A model generated the notes under the pieces. That model was not told the DNA's origin. It was given only the letters and a program-made list of their open reading frames with translations, and ran no database searches. Below, piece after piece: positions 43,164 through 54,455 of a DNA stretch of 64,000 bases. The position numbers and the translations under genes are program-made. Positions within the stretch are counted from its first letter, which is position 1. Every line of letters starts with the position of its first letter. This DNA comes from Ephemerocybe angulata (taxonomy: Eukaryota > Basidiomycota > Agaricomycetes > Agaricales > Psathyrellaceae), in contig JAACJK010000221.1 in NCBI GenBank assembly GCA_013368325.1, positions 620,001 through 684,000 on the forward strand, written 5' to 3'.

Positions 43164-43787
43164 ATGTTCAACAACCCTACCACCTTTCCGGCCCACCTTC
43201 TGTACTCCGTGAGCCTATTCTACGCACTGAATACTCACTCCGACTTACCCGGTTCGACATCATAGGACACCCTTACCCCTACCCAGGTCGTCGAAGCCAT
43301 GGGGGACGTCGCCCTCACCGAATTCGCGGAGGAGGTTTTTCTGGAGCACAAGGCGGAGTTTGGGGACGCCTTGAGGGCATGTAGGGCGGAAAAGACCGTC
43401 TATGAGAGGACCGACAAGAAAAAGCGGTGGCTTGGTTCGCTTGCCCTTGCGGCCTCAAAACTCGGCATCCTTCCCAGCCCAAGGAAGGACTCAAGAGCAA
43501 GGAGGGCCATGAAGCTTGACGCCGCAAAAGTGAGGGTAGTGGAGGCGTTTTCGCGGTACGACCTGGCGGTCGATGCTATCATTGAGACGGCGGACGAACT
43601 CAAGGAGAGGCGACAGCTCGAGCTGGCGCAGCGACTTCTGGATCTTCTTCCGGAGGAGGTGGTAAGTAAAAGCGATATACATTCTTGTTATATTCGAGCT
43701 CATGGGCATTATTAGCTTTAGTATCACGGCACCGCGTCGTCCCCATCTCGAGCTCCCTCCCGCCTCCCTCGCCGCCCTTCTCTTTCA
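43164..43787 (+). CDS. Small helical protein, tandem copy 1 (3' exon uncertain)
   Basis: Exons 43164-43208 and 43266-43661 are well supported by frame and GT-AG borders (MFNNPTTFPAHLLYS, then DTLTPTQVVEAMGDVALTEF...). The donor GTAAGT at 43662 must lead to a last exon; an acceptor after TTTCAG near 43788 or after TACAG near 43978 both give short tails, so the end given is approximate. The protein is helical and charged (KVRVVEAFSRYDLAVDAI, ELKERRQLELAQRLLDLLP), with a possible coiled coil. Related to the frame at 44500. Function not recognised. Confidence 0.5.
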
Positions 43788-44499
43788 GCCCATTCACCAC
43801 ACTCCTTTCATTAAATATCGTATTCTTCCGCCACTACACACTTCCTCGTAGCCTTCAATCCTTTCTTACCCGACTCCAGCTGTCTCCACCTTTTTTTTAC
43901 CGTTACATCGCCAAGCGAATCGAGTATCGGGGCCGTGGTAGCATACGTCACTCTTTCTACCTACTCCGCATGTACAGATATCCCTAAATCTATCTCACTG
44001 GCTTGTAGAGATCTGCCAAAGTAAATATCCTGGACCCTGGTCTCGAAGAAAAAAAATGAGTCGTTTGCCAGGGATTGTCCTAGTCAGGCGGAGTCATGGA
44101 AGCCCCGGGCTCGTGGTTCATTGGTTGGAGCGCCGTGTGGTCATGTCTGTGACGGCGTACCTGAGCCGTATTCTCGGGGCGTGAGCTATGTACGTTACAT
44201 GTTCCACTAAACCAAATAAAGCGAGTACCAAACTGATTGGCATGGGCCTCGTTGCTATTTCATCCCCTCATCTTTTCACTCCCAACCACCACATTCAAAC
44301 CAGTCTCTCCTCCTCCTCCCCCCCTTTCGCACACATTTTTAATACTACAGATGCCTAGACCAGTCCAGGTGAGTTGCTATAGCCTTATAACCGATACAGT
44401 AGCCTTGACAAGTAACTTGAGTCCAATTGCGACTACCTTAGGTCCATTACTTGGCCTGAAATAGTCCGCCTTGCTGTCTACGTCAACGATATACTCGTA
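43788..44499. other. Spacer between the two small helical genes
   Basis: May hold the last exon of copy 1 and the first, tiny exon of copy 2 (ATG CCT AGA at 44351, followed by a good GTGAGT donor at 44369). Its pyrimidine-rich leader (CTCCTCCTCCTCCCCCC, about 44308-44325) looks like a fungal promoter or leader. Otherwise nothing recognised. Confidence 0.4.
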
Positions 44500-44969
44500 A
44501 TGCGGTTTAACAACGCGATGAAAATCGAGTCCCGCGCGAAAATCGAATACGACGACAGCGTCACAATCGACAAATGGTTACCGCCTCTTGCCCTCGCTGC
44601 TCTCGCCGTTAGAGCTGTAGAGGGCGATTGCAATGACTCACAGATTGACCTACGCGCGGCTTATGCAGATGCAAGAAGGAAGAGTAACGATGCAATGGTA
44701 ACATGGGAGATGGCTCGAGACGCGATTTTAGGGCTTGATCGAGTACTGGCAGAGTGCGTCAAGATTCCATACATCCTCGAATTGGAAGCCATTTTGGATA
44801 GTGGTGAGTGCCTCAGATCTAAGGCTTACATCATGGTATAACAGTGTCTGATAAATACAACGCAGCCGCCTCCCCAGAATACCCCGACAATCTCGAGACC
44901 CAAGGCGCCACCATTGTACGATGTCGACACCGAAAGCGCGAGCCGCTGTGTTCGGAGCGTCAACGCTGA
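44500..44969 (+). CDS. Small helical protein, tandem copy 2 (5' end uncertain)
   Basis: Exons 44500-44803 and 44866-44969 join in frame (135 aa from ATG 44500). A further upstream exon starting at 44351 is possible, but its join could not be framed. LPPLALAALAVRAV, AAYADARRKSNDAMVTWEMARDAI and LELEAILDS parallel the first copy (LALAASKL, KVRVVEAFSRYDLAVDAI, LAQRLLDLLP). Function not recognised. Confidence 0.45.
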
Positions 44970-46176
44970 AGTGGACTGTAGACCATCGCTTCCTATTCGT
45001 GCTTAATGAGACTTGTTCCAGTTTAGAATCAATATCATTGGGCTTGAGATACTCTGCATCGCTAATATAAACATGGGTACGTATTAGCGCCCTTGATCTG
45101 AGTCCGCCACTTCAAAAGACACACAATGGTCTACACCAACCCAGCGTGACCGTGGGTAACAACTTCAGATGGATCGATTTGGGATCGATCACGCAAGTTG
45201 CATGCAAGCTTGGGTATGCCTCAAGTTTCAAACAAGTTTGGGAAACCTTGGTTGAGTACCGTTGTTCTTGTCTAAGTTCTAACAGGCCTGCTGCTGGAGC
45301 CTGGTGCAGGATGTGCCGCGGCGCGGCCTCAAGCCCCACGCCCCCAAGTCAAAATGCCTCGGTAAATGCCGTGCGCAGCATCGGCCCGCTTCCCACAGGT
45401 ATTTGTGATATCTGAAGAATTGTGGCCTCCGTACCATGTTAGATGAGTTGATCACTATGTTCGCGCCTGAGCCAGGGTCACTTGTGCATTCAAAAATGCG
45501 TTCCCGGGTCTCGATCGATAGACGACATGTATGTAGGCAGCATTTTCTCATCTCGATGGGGACAGGGTTCTTCGAGTATCGGAGGGACCTGACAGCGTAC
45601 CAATGGTTTAAGTAGCGCAGAGGTATTTTCGGGAGGCGCACGGCAGCTGAGCCTGCGGTCTACTAACGGCTTCTAACGGCTGCCGCTGGGCGCTAAACGA
45701 TGGACTCCGGAGTCCGAACGATGCATCATCGCACGCTGATGGGCTCGGCCTCTGGGTGCCGGTGCCAAGAAAGTAACGCATGGTGCTTCTGAGATTTCAC
45801 CGCAACTGTTTCCACGCACGGACGCACGGCCAGCGAATCAGCGTTTCCATGCCCCACGTCGCCCTCGACGAGCTCAACACGGTGGGGTCGTCTTCGACGC
45901 CGCTCCAGGTCTTTGTCCCATAGGCTGTCCGCCATGTCGGGGCTCTACGAAGAGTGGTTGAGGAATATAAGCCGCTCGAACCCCTTTCATTGGCCGCATT
46001 GGCCTTCTGAAGTATGCGAAAAGAAAAATCAGTGGCTACGACAACGGAATAGTGCGCAATGGCGGCAGGTAATGTTTTTATGTGCATCGGCACTGTTTTG
46101 TGGGCGAACTCGGCGCCGAGGGGAGGAGAAAGGACTTACTCAAAATTCGATGGTGGTGTCGTAATAGTGAGTATTA
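44970..46176. other. Intergenic region left of the LINE
   Basis: No firmly supported gene. An isolated open stretch at 45934-46068 (MSGLYEEWLRNISRS... ending at a GTAATG donor-like site) could be a lone exon. The 120-codon minus-strand frame at 45279-45641 has no recognised motif. Confidence 0.35.
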
Positions 46177-46191
46177 GGAGTGACTTCAATA
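46177..46191 (+). repeat. LINE target-site duplication, left
   Basis: GGAGTGACTTCAATA, repeated exactly at 57198-57212 directly after the poly(A) run. Confidence 0.92.
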
Positions 46192-46874
46192 GGGGGCCCC
46201 TTGATCCCGAACCACCATGGTCGAGGATTTTTCCCACGCTTGGGACAAGGGCAGGATGCGTCGACGAAGGCACCCGGAGGTCGCAGACCTCTGCTAACGG
46301 TGCTGGAGACACATCCTTGGTCTATACATGCCACCCCCCTGCCGTGTCTATACAACGGTGGTCATCAGACTCGACCCGGTAAGCAGAGGACGTACCGAAC
46401 TTCTGCCACGTCAGACCCTGAACACAGGCTTTCCCCAGATAGACCCCACCCCCAATCCTCTTACCAAGCAAAAACCAGAAGAACAATAACACTTCCGAAT
46501 TCGCCCATGTCGCGAACGGCGAAAGAGCCAAGTCGAGCAGAGAATATTCCAGCAAGAGCCGTCCCGAGCACCAAGCACTGCCAGCCAGACCTATGCCTCG
46601 TTCATTCATGAACGAAAAGGTGTGTTTTGGACCCACTTTGTTCGTCATATGCCCTCCTCATGCGAGGGCCAATTCTAGCGACCCTGCACGACGAACCCAC
46701 GAAGTGCCACAAAGCCCCACCATGACCGACCGTCCCAGCCCGACGAGCGAGCACAGCGAAGCTCACCCAGACTTAAAAGCATCGAGGATCTGAGGGCGCC
46801 TCCCCATTCCACTACTTCTACCAACTCCCCCTAATCCAGCCACATAGACTAGACACACGAGGGTGAGTTAGACT

Positions 46875-49034
46875 ATGTTGACATGCTCGACGCCCCCTAA
46901 TACCCCAACCCAGATGACCAAGTCCAAGAAACACGGAGCCGCGAGGCGAAACAAGTTCGCGGCCCTTGCTTCGGACGAGGAGACCCCCACCCCTTCGCCA
47001 GCCGCACCTGAGCAGGCATCCCAAGAAGCCGTTGCCGGCTCACAGGCCCCACCGTCGATGCAAGAAGGGGACGACGACGAGGGTGCAGCCGCCGCCCCTC
47101 CGGCAGCTACACCGACTGTCACCAACGCCCCCAAGGTCCAGACCGACCTTTCGGGCTTCGTCAGACCCCGCCCCCGCAAGATCCAGCCTCTACGGGCCCC
47201 CCGGACCCCCGCCGACCTAGCGAGGGCGGCCACCTCCCCTGCACCCCCAGCCCAGCCCACCCTAAGGCTCCAGTTCATCGAGAACGCGCTGAAAGCGAAC
47301 CAAGCAGACGACGGCGCCGACGATGGATTCGAGGAGGTCAAGGCGAAGGGAAAGAGGAGGAGGAACGACGACGACGATGAGGAGGAAGGAAGGGCCAGAC
47401 CCGCGCCCCCGGCCTCCTCGCAGGACCAGGAGTGGGACCTCCAGGACCCGGAGGACCTTGAAGAGGAGGAAGACGACGATGACATGTACACCGACGAGTC
47501 GGGAGACGACTGCCCCCCGCAGATCAAGCGCAGGGCCCCCACCCCAGCGGACTGGACTTTCGACGACTCCATCGACGCCCCTGCTCATGGATCCCCCTCG
47601 ATCAAGCGCGGTCTCTACCCCGGCGCGATCAAGCAGCCGAAAGGTCGCGTCAACCCCTTCGCCCGCCTGTTGCCATCCCAGACTCCCGCCTCCCGCAACA
47701 CCGCCGGCTCTCGCATCCAGTGGGTAGCGGCTCCTCCTGGAGGCTTCGTGCTCCCGAGCATCGGGGCCGTGGAACTCTTCAAGAGGACTACCCAAGCCTC
47801 CAAGGCCCGTGTCGACAAGATCAAGGGCGACAAGGTGTACATCCTCATCCTCGGGGATGGTCGCATCGTGACGGCGAAGGACTTTGCGCGACGGATTGCC
47901 TTCCTAGCCATGGCCATCAAGTCCATCATCAACGACCCGAACGCTGACCCAACCATCACCATCACCGAGGTCGACACCAACCTGCCTAACGGCGGTGGGA
48001 CGGTGCAACACAAGCTGCCCCAGGTGTATGCGGCGAGCAACGTCGCCCTCCCCGGCCTCAAGAAGCTCTCTGACGGCGTCCATTGGTCGAGCAAGGAGAT
48101 CTCCATCTGCGTCTTCCCCCAAGATATCCCGATCCCCACCTATTGCCTCACACTCACCGAGACCACTTTCCTGAAGGCGGACAAAGCGGCGGAGGACAAG
48201 ATGACAGAGCAGGTCCGTGCGGTCCTCAACGACAGCAAGGACTTCGCTGCCTTCGTCAGAGCGTTCGACGACAGGCGCCCCTCCTACATGGGCCACAAGG
48301 GTTTCTTACAGTACACCATCGACTCCGCCAAGGCCCTTCCCCTCATGATCGAGCAGAACGGATCACCCCTTGTCATCTTCAGGGTCCACATCACCTCTCC
48401 TACCAACGACGCCGAAGAGTGGGAAAAGGTCTGCCAAGGCCTCCGCACGATCGACTGGACCGGGCACCACTGTGCCATGGTGGAGGCACGGACCCATGAC
48501 TATCATTGCGGCTTCTGCAAGGCTCTCGACCACCCCACCCCACAGTGCCCCCTCCCAGGCCTCGGCATCCACCCCAACACCCTCGATGACCCTGTCGACG
48601 CCGCCCAGCCCTCCCGCGGCGACGACGAGAGGGTGAACCCCTTCGATGGTCAAGCTCCGATGCCATCTACTCGGGGTGGCAACCAGTCGAAGCGCGCCGG
48701 ATCTAGGCAGCCTGACAACGCTCGGCCCCCCAACTCACGCGGCAACGGTCATCACGGCACCCCTCGCCCTCCTCCCAACATGTACGGCCCAGCTTACCAG
48801 TACCCCCAGTACCAGCCGGCCCCTCGTTTCGGCGACGCGAGCGAAGGGGCTGGGCCCTCCCATCGTGCACCCCCCAACTCCGGCCGGGGTAGGGGAGGAC
48901 GAAGGGGCGGACACGCTGTGGGCCACATGCCTGACTGGCAGATGGCGCAACAGTGGAGCAACTACCCTGCCTACCATCCCCAGCAGGGCTCGTTCCACGC
49001 GTACGGCGCCCCTCCAGCCGAGCATCCGTATTGA
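46875..49034 (+). CDS. LINE ORF1 protein (Gag-like, CCHC zinc knuckle)
   Basis: 719 aa from ATG 46875; an in-frame ATG at 46914 (MTKSKKHGAA) directly follows a 51-bp stretch with intron-like borders (GTGAGT at 46863 to CCCAG at 46913), so either may be the start. The N-terminal third is disordered, Pro/Ala-rich and acidic (DDDDEEEGR, LEEEEDDDD). The middle is folded (VDKIKGDKVYILILGDGRI, FAAFVRAFDDRRPSYMG). A CCHC knuckle is at Cys545, Cys548, His553, Cys558 (HCGFCKALDHPTPQCP, spacing C-x2-C-x4-H-x4-C). The C-terminus is Arg/Gly/Pro-rich. Role: coats and chaperones element RNA. The GC-rich codon use gives long antisense shadow frames. Confidence 0.88.
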   Translation: MLTCSTPPNTPTQMTKSKKHGAARRNKFAALASDEETPTPSPAAPEQASQEAVAGSQAPPSMQEGDDDEGAAAAPPAATPTVTNAPKVQTDLSGFVRPRPRKIQPLRAPRTPADLARAATSPAPPAQPTLRLQFIENALKANQADDGADDGFEEVKAKGKRRRNDDDDEEEGRARPAPPASSQDQEWDLQDPEDLEEEEDDDDMYTDESGDDCPPQIKRRAPTPADWTFDDSIDAPAHGSPSIKRGLYPGAIKQPKGRVNPFARLLPSQTPASRNTAGSRIQWVAAPPGGFVLPSIGAVELFKRTTQASKARVDKIKGDKVYILILGDGRIVTAKDFARRIAFLAMAIKSIINDPNADPTITITEVDTNLPNGGGTVQHKLPQVYAASNVALPGLKKLSDGVHWSSKEISICVFPQDIPIPTYCLTLTETTFLKADKAAEDKMTEQVRAVLNDSKDFAAFVRAFDDRRPSYMGHKGFLQYTIDSAKALPLMIEQNGSPLVIFRVHITSPTNDAEEWEKVCQGLRTIDWTGHHCAMVEARTHDYHCGFCKALDHPTPQCPLPGLGIHPNTLDDPVDAAQPSRGDDERVNPFDGQAPMPSTRGGNQSKRAGSRQPDNARPPNSRGNGHHGTPRPPPNMYGPAYQYPQYQPAPRFGDASEGAGPSHRAPPNSGRGRGGRRGGHAVGHMPDWQMAQQWSNYPAYHPQQGSFHAYGAPPAEHPY

Positions 49035-50192
49035 GCCCATTGCCCACAAGTCGAGATCCGAACCTATCATCCTCTAAGTCTATCTATTGTGCTCGATCCG
49101 TGCTAAGTATCCCCTTAGCCAGTACATTCTCTTCTTTGTCCTGTCCTTACATTATCTTCGCCTAGAGCAGCTATTATCTACCCCCACTCCCATGCCCCAC
49201 CGTAAAACCCCCATAACCCATACATATACCTTTGGACTAGTGCTTGTGCCCCTTGTTGCCCCGTATTCCACCTACTACCGCCGCCCCAATATTACATCCC
49301 TACACCCCGAACCTAGACCGAGTAAGAGGAGCCAAGACTGACCGCCGGGAGTACGGGACAGTCCACGAGACGCCGGACACATACAGACATACAACCTGAA
49401 TTCTGCCACGTAAGTAGCCAAAGTAGCTTCGGAGGTCGAACCGATGGATTTTATGTATACCGAGTGAACCACTAACCTGCCTGAAACACTGACCGGGGCT
49501 TAGCGAAGTCCGGGGAGGTCATTGGAAGTGAATGAGTGGCGGAACTGCACGATAGGCGCCCAGGAGCACAGCCACACGCGAAACACTGAGCCTCAGACCC
49601 CGATTATACGGCGGACTGTGTGGGAAGCTAAGATACCCCATGAAGTTATAACCTGGCATTCCAGGAGTATGACATCGAACTTCAGGCCGCATACCAAACG
49701 GTCGTCGAACTTGAGGGGAAGGACCGCCCAAATATACTGGGGCTGAGGAACCAGGAAAGCGGTCCAAAACCTGACCGTCGAAAGACGGGTAATAAACTGC
49801 CTTGGTACGGCAAAGGGGGCAGGCCTATTTAGGCCGTCGATGCGTCATCTACACGGGTTAGAACCCGGAGACCAGCATCAAGTACCGATTCCAGAGATGG
49901 GAGAGGGAACGACTTGGTCAGGCATCGCGGATTGGACCGGCCGACCCGGTATCCGTATCTTCAGACTTGGGCGAGTCGAAGATCACTAAACCTGCCCGCT
50001 GCAACATCAAACCCAACCACACTTTTAAACGGAGAACTTACACCGGCACTGGACACATGCACCTCAGCGAGGAGAGGGGCTGATACCACCGCCGTCGGGG
50101 TCGGCCCCGAGGACTCTCGCAGGGGTTCGGAAGACGGGTTTTCTGGGAATGAGCAAGCCCGAGGGACCGCCCGTGTGGCGGGACAACGGGCG
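49035..50192. other. LINE inter-ORF spacer
   Basis: Between the ORF1 stop and the first ATG of ORF2. The ORF2 frame is open from 49914 without an ATG. No other gene; how ORF2 is initiated (internal entry or reinitiation) is not visible. Confidence 0.5.
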
Positions 50193-53100
50193 ATGCCAAC
50201 CAGGAACTCTTTTATCACAGATTTCTTCAGGATAAGGACGAGGGATCAAGGAACCACGCCAGTCAGTGGAACACCCAGACGTACCGCTGACATGGCCCAG
50301 GGCAAAAAGAAGCTAAAGAGCAATATGCATATTGGCAGCCTAAATATCAGAGGAGCAGGCGCCGAATCTACAATGAATAAGTGGTTTGACCTAAGCGCGA
50401 TGATGATGCGCAGAAGACTAGGGGTGCTGGCAGTACAAGAGACGCACTTGCGACAGGATGATCTAGACAGACTTAACGAGAGACTGAAGAGGAAAATCTT
50501 CATAATCAACTCGAGCAACCCAAACCAGCCGAACGCAAATGGCGTCGCAATTATACTAAACAGAAGATCGACAGCATGGGCCGAGACGCGAAGATGGGTG
50601 CTGATACCCGGAAGAGCACTCATGGTCCAATTTCCCTGGAAGAACTCGCGGCAACACCGAACCATACTAGCGGTATACGCCCCCAATTCGTCAAGGGAGA
50701 ACGAGTCCTTCTGGATCACACTGGCGTCGAAGTGGGATGGGCCAAACCCGCCGCCTCGCCCGGACATCATGTTGGGGGATACGAACATAGTAGAGGACTC
50801 GCTCGATAGGCTACCCATTCGCCGCGATGACCCAGGAGCGGTCTCCGCGCTTAGGGGACTCAAAAGGAAGCTAGGGATAGTCGACGGATGGCGGGACGAA
50901 AACCCGGATGGCATTCAGTACACATACCTTCAAGAAACAACTGGTTCCCAATCCCGTATTGACCGGATATATGTCACGCCCAAGATCCTGAGGACGACTA
51001 GGGAATGGCTAGTGGAACCAAGTGACATACACACCGATCACTCACTCGTCTCGTTCCATTATTACGACCCGGGGCAACCAGTCCACGGCAACGGACGGGC
51101 GACGATCCCACTGTGGCTCGCAAAGGACGAGAAGTTCCTAAAAAAAGCGAAATGCTTGGTGAGGAGCGCGGTTGAAGAAGCACGGATGGTGGCGGGGGGC
51201 GACGCAGAGACCCCCGAGAAGACCTACCCCGTACAGGAGGTCTACCACGCCCTAAAAGTGAGTCTGCACTGCTGGGCAAAGGTCCGTGTAAAGGATGCAC
51301 AACCGAAAATGAGACGGCGCATCGAGTCGAGGAAAAAGGAGCTAAAGAAAGTGGTTAATAACAAGGAGATGCCAGAACGAGAACGAGTGGAGACGGCCGC
51401 CGCCATTGAGACGGAAATACGCTCTATGCATATGCGACACCACAGCACGGGGAAAGACAGGACCCACCTCAAATACAGTTCAGAAAATGAAATAGTTGGG
51501 AAACTGTGGGTGAATGGTAGCAAGGAGGACGCGACAAGAGATCCCATCATGGCTCTGAAAAAGCCCCAGACAGAGTCGGACCCGAACCCTGGACTGGAAT
51601 ATAACTCAAAAAAGATGGCTGAGATTGCGCGAGACTATCACGAAAAGCTGCAGGAAGAAGGCATGTATAACCATGCGTCGGATGAGGAGGAGGAGCAGAC
51701 CCACCGGGAGGTACTGAACACAATCAAAAAACGCCTATCACCTGAACAAGTACAAACGCTGGACTCGAGGCTCACACGTGGAGAGGTACATGTAGCGCTA
51801 ATGGGTGTTCCGAACGAGAAGGCTCCGGGAGTTGATGGCTACCCGATAGAAATTCTCAAAGCCCTAGCGGCCAGTCCGAAGCGCCCAGAGGAATGGGAAG
51901 CTGAGGATGATATGACATCAATATTGACCCTAACGTACAACGAGATCGAACGAGTAGGTGTATGGGATGAGAATAGAACATTCACGAAAGGGTGGATGTG
52001 TCCCCTTTATAAGAAGAAAGATAAGGCCGACATCGCAAACTATCGACCGATTACTGTCCTGAATGTCGACTATAAAATCCTCACGAAGGCTATGGCAAAT
52101 AGGGTAGCCGAGGTAGCCCCAGACATCATACATGAGGACCAAGCCGGGTTTATGAAGGGGCGACGAATAGAGGATCACACAGACCTGATGCGCTCGGTCA
52201 TAGACTACTGTGCTCTGGAAGGGGTCAACGGAGCGATGGTGCTCCTGGACCAAGAAAAGGCCTATGATAAGATAACGCACAAATTCCTGGACAGAAGCCT
52301 GGAAAAATTCGGATTCCCACAGAGCTTCCGGAACACAGTTAAAGCCCTGTACCAAAACGCAGAGACAGAGGTTATGATTAACGGACACCTCAGCAGAAGC
52401 TTCATAGTCAAGAGGGGGGTAAGGCAGGGAGACCCACTCTCGTGCTTGCTGTTTAATATTGTGATTGAATCCCTAGCAAGTATGATACGCGCATCCGACC
52501 TGCGGGGGCTATGCCTCCCCAAGACGGACGAGAGAGTGGTGGTCACACTCTTCGCAGATGATACAACCGTATATCTCGATGGGGATGACGATTTCGAAAC
52601 ACTCGAGAGCATCCTCGAGAAGTGGTGCCGGGCTTCGGGCGCCAAGTTCAACGTGGCAAAAACAGAGGTAATACCTCTGGGATCCGAAGAGTATAGGTTG
52701 GAGATGACACAAACCAGAAAAACGAACCCGGCGTCCAGTCAAATCCCGGATGGGATACGAATCGCGAAAGATGGAGAGGCAACGAGAGCGCTGGGAGCCT
52801 TCATAGGCAACGGGATAGGCGAGGTGAGCATATGGACCCCGACGATTGAAGCAACGGAGGCGGCCTTGTCTCGATGGGCCAAACTCTACCCGACAATAGA
52901 AGGAAAGCGCCTCATCATAGGAATGGAGGTGGGGGGTAGGACCCAATTCAAAACGAGAGTCCAAGGCATGCCGCAGGAAGTGGAAAAGTGCTTCGAAAAA
53001 ATGATCACAAAGTTCGTGTGGAATGGACGGATGCCGGCGGTGAACGCAGAAACGCTGAGGCTCCCACACGAGGAAGGGGGATTTAAAATCCTCGACGTGA

Positions 53101-54455
53101 GAGCACGAAATGAGGCAATAGACCTCATGAAACTAAAACAGTACCTTACGTTTGAACTGCGACCGCGGTGGACTCAGATAATCGACCACCTGCTGAGCAG
53201 GAACATCCCTACCACCCATCGGGTACGCGACGCAGACGCAGCCCAGAATATGTTCCTACAATCGTGGGAAGCGGCTAAACAGGAGAAAAAGAGTGAGGCT
53301 CCGGCGTCGATTCGGAAAATGCTCAAAACAGCGCGTAAGTATGGCGTACGCGCCGAACCATTTGAACCGAGCGAGGATGTGAAGGCCGAGATGCCCCTAT
53401 GGCACCACATCGGCTGGAAAAAGGGCATTAGGCGCCGAAACAACGGGGCAAGAGCCGACTGCCTGAGGAGCACGCATGAGGTGTTTACGGTAGGGGATGC
53501 TGTCGAGTTCAGCCAACGAGAGCACGAGCCGGAGGAACAGCCAATGTCCGAAAGTGAGTCCAGCGAGTGCAGCTGGGATGGCAACAATGATAGAACGCAC
53601 ACGTGCTGCGAGATGTGCACCATCGAGACCCTGAAAGGGTGCGACGACATGAAAAGATGCCAGGCAGAATGCAAGAGGTTGCTGTTGGGGCTCAACGAGA
53701 TGTGGCGGCCACTCGCAGAAGAAGAGGGAAGTGACTCGGACTCACAGGAGACCCGGGATGAAGAATACAACAGGTCAAAATGTAGCTCGAGGACCGAGAT
53801 GTTCCGGGTATTCACGGCAGGCCCACAGGTGCATAAGAACCAGGGAAAGAGCAGAGTGCACACGAGCACGACAGGAGACATCAACATATACACGGATGGT
53901 TCGGGAATGAACCCGGGCTACGAAGAAGCCAGAGCCGGAGTTGGCGTGTGGTTTGGACCGGAGGATGAGAGAAATTACTCAGGACGAGTGCCAGAAAACC
54001 TCCCCCAAACGAACAACTCGGCGGAAGCTCTCGCCGTACTAGTCGCCCTACAGAAGGTACCGGGGAAGGAGAACGTAGTCATCCATACCGACTCGAAGTT
54101 CGTCATCGACAGCCTAACAACGGCGCGCGAGAAAACCGAGAACACGGACTGGCTCCTCCAATCGAATAAGGAGACACTTGAACCCATCATATCGAAAATT
54201 AGGAGGAGGCGAGGCAAGACTACCTTTAAGAAAGTAAAGGGCCATAGTGGAATTAAAGGAAACGAAGAGGCCGACCGACTGGCTGGGGAGGGGGCGGAGA
54301 AACCCCTTGGAGACAAGATCAATCTGCGCATCCCGAAGGATGCAAGAGTACAAGGCGCGAAGCTGAGCGAGATGACCCAGGCCCTCCTATACAAGGGTAT
54401 TCGGCGCGCTAAAGCATCCAAGACGATGCCGAGAAGAAAGACGGTGGCCCACTAA
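50193..54455 (+). pseudogene. LINE ORF2, main part: endonuclease, reverse transcriptase, RNase H (truncated by insertion)
   Basis: Frame open 49914-54455; first ATG at 50193 (MPTRNSF), and MAQGKKKLKSN at 50291 is another candidate. AP-endonuclease region: NIRGAG, AVQETHLR, LGDTNIVEDSLDR, QSRIDRIYV, HTDHSLVSF (catalytic-type Glu, Asp/Asn and Asp/His positions visible). Reverse transcriptase: APGVDGYPIEIL, YRPITVLNVDYKIL, QAGFMKGR, GVRQGDPLSC and FADDTT (F880-A-D-D883; first position Phe, usually Tyr or Phe). RNase H: YTDGSG (Asp1328 counted from 49914), NNSAEAL, HTDSKF, EEADRLAGEG, so all four acidic positions are present. The frame stops one codon into the nested insertion (TAA 54453), removing the zinc-binding C-terminus, so this copy is probably not autonomous. 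Confidence 0.88.
54443..54449. repeat. GGTGGCC target duplication, left
   Basis: Seven bases of ORF2 preceding the insertion, repeated at 56272-56278. Confidence 0.75.

Noticed and set aside
46868..47572. 234-codon minus-strand frame rich in Ser
   Set aside because: Antisense shadow of GC-rich LINE ORF1; no motif.
50246..50914. 222-codon minus-strand frame in the LINE
   Set aside because: Antisense of the ORF2 endonuclease region; no own motifs.
53174..53893. 239-codon minus-strand frame
   Set aside because: Antisense of ORF2; composition typical of a shadow frame.
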